Part shown: piece by piece, positions 57,087-64,000 of the stretch | Position numbering within the stretch: position 1 is the stretch's first letter | Layout of the letters: the number at the start of each line of letters is the position of its first letter | Program-made: the position numbers and the translations under genes | Assembly (NCBI GenBank): GCA_963794415.1 | Contig: CAWCDI010000001.1 | Span: forward strand, 1,178,001 to 1,242,000 | Length of the DNA stretch: 64,000 nt | From: CAVPTL01 sp963794415 | GTDB taxonomy: Bacteria > Actinomycetota > Thermoleophilia > Gaiellales > JAICJC01 | Direction of reading: 5' to 3' | The notes under the pieces: model-generated | What the model was told of the DNA's origin: nothing | The model's database searches: none | Seen by the model: only the letters and a program-made list of their open reading frames with translations

Positions 57087-57147
57087 AGCGTCACCACCCT
57101 AACCGACGCGTCGATGAATGACCGAGCCGGGCCGGCAGTCACGGACG

Positions 57148-58977
57148 CTATTTCAGCGTCAGCAGCGTGTCGATGTCGACCGCGGGACGGCCGGGGGTGC
57201 CCAGGGCGACGATCCGGATCGTGTGGGTGCCGTTGGACGTCCAGCCGTGGGTGAACACGACCCGGCGCTTCACGAGGGACGGGTTGTGCAGATCGACGGT
57301 CTTCACCTTCACCCCGTCGATGTACACCGCGGCCTGGCCGCGCAGCTTCGACTTGGACGCCACCCACGCCACCTGACGACCCGTGAACGTGAGCTTGGCC
57401 GAGGCGTTCTTGGCGCTCGTCGAGGTGATCGAGCCACCCGCCGTGCCGGCCGAGGGCAGTCGCCGCCACACGCCGCTGTACTTGATGAGGGGGTTCGTGT
57501 TCTGCACCGAAACCACCTGAGCAGTCGGCCCCGCGATGTAGGCGGTTGCGTTGTCCGAGCAGTCCGTGGCCTGCACCGAGAAGTGATAGACGTTCGTGCT
57601 CGGCACGAGCCCGCGGCCGACGCTCGTGTTGGTCGGCCGGGCCGGGATCACGTTGACAGGCGCACCGGCGTTGACCGCCTGGCGCACGCTGTAGCGGCAG
57701 ATGCCGGAGACTGCATCCGACCCCTTCCAGGCAAGCGTGACCGGCACCGACGCGCCGATCGTCGTGCCCACCGCCATGTGCACGTTCGGAAGCGCCGTCA
57801 GCGTCGGGGCGGTCGTATCCACGACCGAGTCCGAGAACTGCGCAAGACCTTGCTGATCCACCGAGCCGACCTTGGTGAAATCGCCGCCTGCATAGGCCTG
57901 CTGCCCATACCCGAGCACCGGCCAGACACCCAGCACCTGGTTGAAATCGGGCGCCCAGGTCAGATCGACCTTGCCAGTGGTCGGATTGAGCAGCGCGGCG
58001 TGATGGCGCACCTGCGCGCCCATCTGGTTGAAGTGCCCGCCGGCCAGCACCTCTCCGTGATAGATCGAGACGGACGCGACGTCGCCGTCGGGAGACGCAG
58101 TCCACCGCAGCGATCCATCGGAGAGCTTGTACGACGGCAGATGCCCGCCGCCGCCGCCACCGGCCGCGAAGAGATACGACGACGTCTCAGCCAGTCCGAG
58201 CACCTCGTAGCGTGGATGCGACACCCACGGGACGCGGGCTCCGGTGCCGGCTGAGAGCGCGACCAGGTGCTGAACACCTACGCCGCCCACCGTCGTGAAG
58301 AGACCGCCGGCGAAGATCCGCGTGCCGTTGGGAGAGATCAGGAGTGCCTTCACCCCGTGGTTCGGGCCGTTGTGCTCGGCCCAGGTCGTGAGCGCTCCGG
58401 TCGACGTGATCGCTGCGAGGCGCTTTCGATGGACCGTCCCGATGTTCATGAACTCCCCGCCGATGAAGATGCGCGAGCCCATGGTGACGATCGCCTCGAC
58501 GCTGCCGTCGGCGTTCGGATTCCAGTTGAGCGTGGTGCCCGTCGTCGAAACGGCGCCAATATGGTTGCGGGGCTGCCCGCCGAGCGTCGTGTAGTCGCCG
58601 CCGATGAAGACCGTGCCGCCGCCCGGCCCCATCGCAAGGGCATGGACGGTGCCGTTGGCCCCCGGATCCCACGGGAGCAGCGCACCCGTGTGCGCATCGA
58701 ACGCCGCCAGGTCGTGCCGGGGAGTCTCGTTGGTGCCGAGCGGGCTCCCCGCCGTGCGCACGGAGGTGAAGTCCCCGCCGATGTACACCACGCCGCCCGA
58801 GCGGATGATCGCGCGCACCGCGCCATTGGTCTGATACGAGGGGTCGATCGTCTGCTGGAGCGCCGCCATGGCGCTCCCCGCAGTCGCGAGCACCGCGAGG
58901 CCCGAGATCACGACCAGCAGGCAGGCGCGCATGAGGCGCCGGGAGCCGCGGCGAGAAGTCGGGGGGAGATTTCGCAT
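57148..58977 (-). CDS. Secreted beta-propeller with C-terminal sandwich domain
   Basis: A 609-residue exported protein. Signal helix about residues 16-38. Residues about 45-410 hold at least six delta-60-like blades: VVYIGGDFTSVRT, TVFIGGDYTTLGG, RIFIGGEFMNIGT, RIFAGGLFTTVGG, EVLAGGHFNQMG and QAYAGGDFTKVGS. A fibronectin-like segment (about 425-500) and a C-terminal beta-sandwich follow (VAWVASKSKLRGQAAVYIDG, HTIRIVALGTPG), a type that binds sugars or surfaces. Paralogue of the protein at 28932. Start could also be the ATG at 58932. Confidence 0.8.
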   Translation of the reverse strand: MRNLPPTSRRGSRRLMRACLLVVISGLAVLATAGSAMAALQQTIDPSYQTNGAVRAIIRSGGVVYIGGDFTSVRTAGSPLGTNETPRHDLAAFDAHTGALLPWDPGANGTVHALAMGPGGGTVFIGGDYTTLGGQPRNHIGAVSTTGTTLNWNPNADGSVEAIVTMGSRIFIGGEFMNIGTVHRKRLAAITSTGALTTWAEHNGPNHGVKALLISPNGTRIFAGGLFTTVGGVGVQHLVALSAGTGARVPWVSHPRYEVLGLAETSSYLFAAGGGGGGHLPSYKLSDGSLRWTASPDGDVASVSIYHGEVLAGGHFNQMGAQVRHHAALLNPTTGKVDLTWAPDFNQVLGVWPVLGYGQQAYAGGDFTKVGSVDQQGLAQFSDSVVDTTAPTLTALPNVHMAVGTTIGASVPVTLAWKGSDAVSGICRYSVRQAVNAGAPVNVIPARPTNTSVGRGLVPSTNVYHFSVQATDCSDNATAYIAGPTAQVVSVQNTNPLIKYSGVWRRLPSAGTAGGSITSTSAKNASAKLTFTGRQVAWVASKSKLRGQAAVYIDGVKVKTVDLHNPSLVKRRVVFTHGWTSNGTHTIRIVALGTPGRPAVDIDTLLTLK

Positions 58978-59059
58978 AGAACCGGTAACCCGCAGTGTCG
59001 GTGCCTTTTGGCCGTGAGTCAAATTCCACGCGGCGCGGATTGCCGGAAACTCCGCAGGA

Positions 59060-62000
59060 TCAGCGACGGCGAATCGCGAGCGCGTCGCCCGGTTCGAGCT
59101 CCACCGCCAGCGTCTCTCCGGCAATCCGCTCGCCGTGCTCGCGGAACGCCCGGGTGACGTCGCCGTCGCTCGCCGGATACGTAATGACGATGCGATCGGT
59201 GAGCTGCAGATCGGCGTCCGCCCGCATCTGATTGATGGTGCGGATCAGGTCGCGCGCAACACCCTCGAGGGCCAGCTCCGGTGTGATCTCGGTGTCGAGC
59301 ACCACCGCGAAGCCCTCGCCGTCGACCACCGAGAATCCCGGCTTGGCCCGCGTGCGAAGCTCGAACTCGCCCGGCTCGAGCCGCCACTCGCCGCAGTCCA
59401 CGCCACCGTCGTCCAGGGTGAAATCCCCCTCGCGCAGCCGCTCGCGCAGCACTCCGAGGTCGCGGCCGAGCTTCGGGCCGAGCACCTTCAGGATGGGCAT
59501 GACCTCCACCTCGGCGAACTCGTCACTCGATTCGGCCAGCTGCACGTCCTTCACGCCAAGCTCGTCGGCCACAAGCCCGAGATGCGCGGCCACCGCCGCG
59601 CGGCGGCCCGGATCGTGCGTGATCACGGTGGCGGTGCGAAGCGGCTGGCGCAGCTTGATCCCGGCGTCGTTCCGGGCGCTGTGGCCGAGCGTCACGACCG
59701 ACCGCACCGCGGTCATCTGATCGAGGAGCGCGGCGTCGACCAGGCTGTGGTTGACCGTGGGGTAGCCCGCATGGTGCACGCTTGCCGGGGCATCGGCGCA
59801 CGCTCCGCGGACGAGGTTCTGCCAGAGCTCGTCGGCGAGGAACGGCATCACCGGGGCGACGCAGCGGATGGCCTGCACGAGCGCGTACCAGAGCGACTGA
59901 TGGGCAGCGAGCTTGTCGGGCTCGTCCTCGGACTTCCAGAACCGGGGCCGCGAGAGCCGCACATACCAGTTGGAGAGGTCATCGACGTAGGCGTCGAACG
60001 CCCGCATGAGCCGCGGCGAGTCGTAGGCGTCGAGCGCCGCGCTGCACTCGGCGATGAGCGCCTGCGTGGATGCCGCGAGCCAGCGGTCGAGCTCACGAGA
60101 CGACGCCGGGCCGCGCTCCAGCACCTGCAGGTCGGGCTGGTGGCCGTCGATGTTGGCGTAGAGCACGAAGAAGGCGTAGATGTTCCAGAGCCGGAGCAGC
60201 CGCGACTTCACGTCGTTGGCCGGGCCGTAGCCGAAGTTGAGGTTCTGGGCCGGCGGCTGGGATGCGTACATGACGCGCATCACGTCGGCGCCCATCTGCT
60301 CGATGGCGTCGTCGAACCAGATCGCGTTGCCCCACGACTTGTGCATCGGGCGCCCGGTCTCGTCGTTCACCTTCTCGTAGGTCAGCACCTTCGAGTACGG
60401 CGAGCGTCCATCGAGCACCACGCCCATGAAGAGCATCGAGTAGAACCAGAGCCTGATCTGCTCGCGCATCTCGGTGACCCACTCGGCGGGATACCACTCG
60501 AGCCAGTCCTCGTGGCTGGGCAGATCGGCCAGCGTGATGCCCTCGCCGGCGCCCTCCGCGTAGCCGCCGGGCACGCGCTCGGGACGCTGCCAGCCCATGG
60601 TCGAGAACGGCACGATGCCGGCGTCCAGCCAGCAATCGCCCACGTCGAGCGTGCGCACGGAGTGCCCGCCGCACTCGTCGCACGTGATGACGACCTCGTC
60701 GATCCACGGCCGGTGCAGCTCGGTGAGATGCTCGGTGCCGGAGATGGCCCGCTCGAGCAGATCCTCCTTGGAGGAGACCACCGTCATGTGACCGTCGTCG
60801 CAGAAGTAAAACGGCAGCGGGAGGCCCCAGTAGCGCTTGCGGCTGATGCACCAGTCCCCCATGTTGCGCAGCCAGTCCTCCATGCGCTTGCCGTACTGCG
60901 GCGGCGTCCACTCCACCTTGCGGGCGGCGTCGATCATCGGCTGGCGCACCTCGTCGCAGCGGATGAACCACTCGTCGACCAGGCGGTAGATGAGCTCGGT
61001 GCCGCACCGCCAGCAGACGGGATAGCGATGGGTGAGCTCGACAGCTTCGACCAGCAGCCCGCGCTGGCCGAGGTCGTCGATGACCAGCGGAGCCGCCTCG
61101 GCGGTGTGCTTGGCGTGCAGCCAGCCGTAGTCGTTGGTGAACGCGCCGGCCTCGTCAACCGGCATCAGCACCGCGAGCCCCTCGGCCTGGCCGAGGTCGA
61201 AGTCCTCCGAGCCACAGCCGGGGGCGATGTGGACGATGCCGGTGCCCTCCTCCATCGACACCTCGTCCCACGCGACGACGCGGTGCTCGACGCCGGCCGC
61301 AGCCGGGAACTGATCGAACGGGCCGCTGTAGGTGAGGCCCACGAGCTCGGATCCCTTGACCGTCCCGAGCACCGTGCCCACCAGCGGGATGTGCGGGAGC
61401 CTGTCCGCGGCGACGTACGCCGTGCCGGACGCCGTCTCCACGCGCGCGTAGGTGGCGTCGGGGTTCACGGCGGCTGCGACGTTGGCCGGGAGCGTCCAGG
61501 GCGTGGTAGTCCAGACGATGAGGTACTCGCGATCGCGCTCGAGCAGCGGCAGGCGCACGTAGAGCGACGGGTGGGTGATGTCCTGGTAGGAGTCGATCAG
61601 CTCGTGCTGGGAGAGCGACGTGCCGCAGCGCGGGCACCACGGCATCGAGCGATGGCCCTTGTAGAGCCATCCCAGCTCGTGCACGCGCTTGAGGAACTTC
61701 CAGATGTCCGAGATGTTGGGATCGGTCATCGTGTAGTACGACTTGTCCCAGTCCATCCACTGCCCGAGCCGCTTGGAGTGCTCGGTCAGCTGGCCCGCAT
61801 ACGTCGCCACCCGCTCACGGCAGGCGATGGCGAACTTGTCGAGGCCGTACTCCTCGATCTCGGGCTTGGAGTTGAGCCCGAGCTCCTTCTCGACCCCCAC
61901 CTCGACCCACAGGCCCTGGCAGTCGAAGCCGTTCTGGTAGCGCTGATCATGGCCGAGCATCGCGTGGTAGCGCTGCCAGATGTCCTTGATCGTGCGGCCC

Positions 62001-62185
62001 CATCCGTGGTGCACCCCCATCGCGTTGTTGGCGGTGATGGGGCCGTCGATGAAGCTGAACTTCTGGTTGCCGCGATTGGCGTCGCGCAGCACCTCGAAGG
62101 TGCGCTCGGACTCCCATCGCTCGAGCGTGCGATGCTCCAGCGCGATGTGGTCGGGCTTCGACGGGACGGGCTCAAACGGAGGCAT
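59060..62185 (-). CDS. ileS: Isoleucyl-tRNA synthetase
   Basis: A 1041-residue class I synthetase of the long, eukaryote-like type. The signatures are unusual: in place of HIGH stands MGVHHGWGRT (residues 57-65), and in place of KMSKS stands MHKSWGNAI near 613. The editing domain is present (VWTTTPWTLPANVAAAVNP, GIVHIAPGCGSEDFD). Cysteine pairs MPWCPRCGTSL, YPVCWRCGTEL and VITCDECGGHS suggest zinc sites. ATG 62185 follows GGAGG-like sequence. No T-box leader is evident upstream. Confidence 0.95.
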   Translation of the reverse strand: MPPFEPVPSKPDHIALEHRTLERWESERTFEVLRDANRGNQKFSFIDGPITANNAMGVHHGWGRTIKDIWQRYHAMLGHDQRYQNGFDCQGLWVEVGVEKELGLNSKPEIEEYGLDKFAIACRERVATYAGQLTEHSKRLGQWMDWDKSYYTMTDPNISDIWKFLKRVHELGWLYKGHRSMPWCPRCGTSLSQHELIDSYQDITHPSLYVRLPLLERDREYLIVWTTTPWTLPANVAAAVNPDATYARVETASGTAYVAADRLPHIPLVGTVLGTVKGSELVGLTYSGPFDQFPAAAGVEHRVVAWDEVSMEEGTGIVHIAPGCGSEDFDLGQAEGLAVLMPVDEAGAFTNDYGWLHAKHTAEAAPLVIDDLGQRGLLVEAVELTHRYPVCWRCGTELIYRLVDEWFIRCDEVRQPMIDAARKVEWTPPQYGKRMEDWLRNMGDWCISRKRYWGLPLPFYFCDDGHMTVVSSKEDLLERAISGTEHLTELHRPWIDEVVITCDECGGHSVRTLDVGDCWLDAGIVPFSTMGWQRPERVPGGYAEGAGEGITLADLPSHEDWLEWYPAEWVTEMREQIRLWFYSMLFMGVVLDGRSPYSKVLTYEKVNDETGRPMHKSWGNAIWFDDAIEQMGADVMRVMYASQPPAQNLNFGYGPANDVKSRLLRLWNIYAFFVLYANIDGHQPDLQVLERGPASSRELDRWLAASTQALIAECSAALDAYDSPRLMRAFDAYVDDLSNWYVRLSRPRFWKSEDEPDKLAAHQSLWYALVQAIRCVAPVMPFLADELWQNLVRGACADAPASVHHAGYPTVNHSLVDAALLDQMTAVRSVVTLGHSARNDAGIKLRQPLRTATVITHDPGRRAAVAAHLGLVADELGVKDVQLAESSDEFAEVEVMPILKVLGPKLGRDLGVLRERLREGDFTLDDGGVDCGEWRLEPGEFELRTRAKPGFSVVDGEGFAVVLDTEITPELALEGVARDLIRTINQMRADADLQLTDRIVITYPASDGDVTRAFREHGERIAGETLAVELEPGDALAIRRR

Positions 62186-62261
62186 GCGCGTAGTGTATTG
62201 ATGCGCGCAGAGACGGGTCACCGCCGCACGGATGCGACGATGGCAGGGGGTCGCCTACCGC

Positions 62262-62408
62262 TCAGAAATCGGTGTCGTTGCGATGGCAGTAGTCGTCGAA
62301 AGCAGCGTGCTTTGCGAGGTAGGTGCTGAGCTCGGTGAAGCCGAACTCGAACCACTCCGACAGCCAGCGCTCGTCGATCTCCACATGCTTTTCGTGCACG
62401 TCGTCCAT
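62262..62408 (-). CDS. 48-residue small acidic protein
   Basis: Encodes MDDVHEKHVEIDERWLSEWF then EFGFTELSTYLAKHAAFDDY and CHRNDTDF. Aromatic-rich, acidic and helical, with a single cysteine. A good GGAGGAAGC ribosome site stands before the ATG. The frame uses codons typical of this genome. It ends 76 bases before the ileS start on the same strand and could share its transcript. No family recognised. Confidence 0.65.
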   Translation of the reverse strand: MDDVHEKHVEIDERWLSEWFEFGFTELSTYLAKHAAFDDYCHRNDTDF

Positions 62409-62537
62409 GGATCGCTTCCTCCGGGCTGGGGGTCGGTGCCCGGATGCCGTAGATTCCGCCTGCGACCGAGAACTCCTTTGGCCGAGACTCCGTTGACCTT
62501 TTGATCGGCCACCGGCGGCGAACCCTTTACCCCTTGC

Positions 62538-63074
62538 TTACACAGTGCCGGGAAGCGGGTGCCCGAGGGCGCGCTCGAGCGCCTCGACGCTGTTGGCAAA
62601 CGCAATCTCGGAGCGGGGCGGCAGCTCACCGGGAGCGATCCACACCAGCTCGCTCACGTCGTCCGCCGCGCGGGCGATACCACCGCTGACCACGGCGGTG
62701 AAGTAGATGTTGAGCGTGTGGGCCCCCTCGCCGTAGCGGTCGGGGAACGTGCCGAGGTACCCGGTGAGCTCGATCTCGAGCCCGGTCTCCTCCATCAGCT
62801 CGCGGCGCACCGCGAGCTCCGGGCTCTCCCCCGCCTCGATGAAGCCGCCCGGCAGGTCGAGCATGCCGAGCGCCGGCTCGATGGCCCGCCGGGTGAAGAG
62901 GATGGCGCCGTCGCGGCGCGTCACGATCGCAGTCGCCGTGGGCGCCGGATTGTCGTAGAGCACCAGGCCACAGGCGGGGCAGTGCAGGCGCACCTCGCCC
63001 GACGGGCCCACGGGGCCGGTCACGAGATCGGCGGCGCACCGCGGGCAGTGCACCCAGCCGGTGAGGGCGCTCAC
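62538..63074 (-). CDS. NUDIX hydrolase with zinc-ribbon N-terminus
   Basis: A 178-residue hydrolase of the NADH-pyrophosphatase-like (NudC) type. A four-cysteine zinc ribbon (HCPRCAADL, HCPACGLVLYDNP) stands at residues about 9-42. The Nudix box GGFIEAGESPELAVRREL followed by MEETGLE is complete. It would cleave nucleoside diphosphate-linked compounds such as NADH or NAD-capped RNA. GTG start overlapping the stop of the beta-lactamase-family gene (GTGA). Confidence 0.9.
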   Translation of the reverse strand: MSALTGWVHCPRCAADLVTGPVGPSGEVRLHCPACGLVLYDNPAPTATAIVTRRDGAILFTRRAIEPALGMLDLPGGFIEAGESPELAVRRELMEETGLEIELTGYLGTFPDRYGEGAHTLNIYFTAVVSGGIARAADDVSELVWIAPGELPPRSEIAFANSVEALERALGHPLPGTV

Positions 63075-64000
63075 GCCGCGCTCCACTCCGCCAGCACGGC
63101 GTCGCACAGATCCGGCCACGCCCCGGGGCGCATCGGCCAGCCGGAGTACGTGCTGCGGTTGGCGAGGCACACCAGGCCGAGCCGCGCGGCGGGATCGGCG
63201 AAGAAGAGCGTCCCCGAGGCGCCGAAGTGCGAGAGCGTCGCGGGCGAGGTGGCCGCACCCGTCCAGTGCGGGGTCTTCGCGTCGCGCACGTCGCAGCCCA
63301 GCGACCAGTCGGCCAGGTCCCAGGTCTGGAACGACTCGATGCCGCCTGCAAGCCCGGGGAACGCGACCGCCGACATCTCGGCAAACGTCTCCTGCGCCAT
63401 CAGCGGTGCACCGCCGGCGAGCAGCATCTGCACGAACCGGGCATACGCCGAGGCGGTGGCAAACGCGCCGCCCGCAGCGGTCGCGCGAGCGCGCCACTCG
63501 CGGCTGTTGAAGAGCGCCGCCCCCGATCCCGAGAGCCCCGGCTCGCGGACATCCAGCGCACGGGCGTGCTCGCTCTCGGGAAGGCCCAGGAACGCGTCCA
63601 TCCCGAGCGGCTCGATCACCGCCTCGCGCACGTAGTCGGCGTAGGGAATCCCGGTGGCCTCGGCGAGCAGCGCGCCCAGCACGGCGTAGCCCTCGTTCGA
63701 GTAGATCCGGCGCGTCGCCGGCGGGCAGACGGGCTCGACGTCGATCGACCGGACACCTCGCGGCCCCACCTCCGGCAGCCCCGACGCGTGTGACAGCAGG
63801 TGGCGTGCGGTGATGGATCTGCGCGACTCGGTACCATAGGCCGGCAGGTGCTCGGCGGCTGGTGCGTCCAGCTCGAGCGCCCCCTCCTCGATGGCAATCA
63901 TCACTGCGGCGGCCACGAGCGGCTTGGTCAGCGAGGCGAGGGCGTAGAGGCTCTCGGGCCTTCCGGCACCGGCAAAACGCGACGCGATCTCTCCACTCTG
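63071..64000 (-). CDS. Serine beta-lactamase/esterase family protein, 5' end cut off
   Basis: The gene runs off the right edge, so its start is not in the window. Visible are SLTK (SxxK nucleophile, in ASLTKPLVAAAV), YSNEGY (YxN) and SHFGASGTLF replacing the KTG motif with HxGxSG, as in class C-like esterases and DD-peptidases (PF00144). No signal peptide can be judged. It is coupled to the NUDIX gene by GTGA. Likely an esterase or peptidase rather than a true beta-lactamase. Confidence 0.88.
   Translation of the reverse strand, partial: QSGEIASRFAGAGRPESLYALASLTKPLVAAAVMIAIEEGALELDAPAAEHLPAYGTESRRSITARHLLSHASGLPEVGPRGVRSIDVEPVCPPATRRIYSNEGYAVLGALLAEATGIPYADYVREAVIEPLGMDAFLGLPESEHARALDVREPGLSGSGAALFNSREWRARATAAGGAFATASAYARFVQMLLAGGAPLMAQETFAEMSAVAFPGLAGGIESFQTWDLADWSLGCDVRDAKTPHWTGAATSPATLSHFGASGTLFFADPAARLGLVCLANRSTYSGWPMRPGAWPDLCDAVLAEWSAA

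Noticed and set aside
62186..62261. T-box leader before ileS
   Set aside because: The short gap shows no T-box sequence or specifier stem, and a small gene ends 76 bases upstream.
59135..62329. Long open frame (over 1000 codons) opposite ileS
   Set aside because: It mirrors the codon bias of ileS, is His/Arg/Glu-rich without any motif, and ileS is certain.

Overview
The window is about 70% GC. It shows actinobacterial habits: many GTG and TTG starts, frequent 4-base ATGA or GTGA gene overlaps, and several genes whose TANNNT -10 box sits 6-10 bases before the start codon with no Shine-Dalgarno sequence, as in leaderless transcripts. Tat-exported ferritin-like proteins, an OmpR regulator, RsbQ/RsbP homologues, an IdeR/DtxR-like box and an S53 peptidase fit a free-living, probably soil or aquatic, actinobacterium. 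A deep lineage such as Thermoleophilia is my inference, not something proven by the sequence. I see no rRNA, insertion sequence, prophage or CRISPR array.

Layout. 0.3-6.4 kb: an MFS exporter, a kelch protein, small membrane proteins, a fatty-acid desaturase, then csp-infA. 6.6-17.1 kb: a P-type ATPase, a GGDEF/HD-GYP enzyme, an OafA-type acyltransferase with an SGNH domain, DoxX, tRNA-Pro(TGG), two DUF805 paralogues and a PilZ protein. 17.2-28.7 kb: a degenerate metallo-beta-lactamase fold, an S53 (sedolisin) protease, acetyltransferases, a phosphatase, an unusual SDR, a second MFS transporter, two FAD amine oxidases and a TetR regulator. 28.8-36.1 kb: tRNA-Gly(TCC), a secreted propeller protein, then a block of membrane and phosphoester genes (COG4280, PAP2, DedA, phosphoesterase, FTR1 permease, COG4705) around an orphan OmpR-type response regulator. 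Six copies of an 11-base direct repeat (CTCA-N7-CTCA) lie in the intergenic parts of this block, and FTR1 has an IdeR-like box.

36.1-46.6 kb: a frameshifted RibD/DHFR-like gene, the stress pair rsbQ-rsbP, a heavily frameshifted FAD lactone-oxidase gene, a GH114-like glycosidase, acetyltransferases, a PLP decarboxylase fused to a cyclic-nucleotide-binding domain, and an enolase-superfamily enzyme. 46.6-51.8 kb: a tightly overlapping cell-envelope operon (NlpC/P60 hydrolase, two Tat ferritin-like proteins, L,D-transpeptidase, type I membrane protein) behind a long leader that ends in a terminator-like hairpin, then a solute-binding-type protein without a signal peptide, a lone receiver protein and a second L,D-transpeptidase. 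51.8-55.9 kb: a HAD-GH65 fusion followed by ispH. 55.9-56.8 kb: a nine-copy, roughly 110-base structured repeat array with no gene. 56.9-64.0 kb: a membrane protein, a second propeller protein, ileS with unusual signature motifs, a 48-residue protein, a NUDIX hydrolase and a truncated serine beta-lactamase-family gene.

The features I would look at first are the repeat array, the CTCA-box regulon around the orphan regulator, the decarboxylase-cNMP fusion and the nlpC leader.
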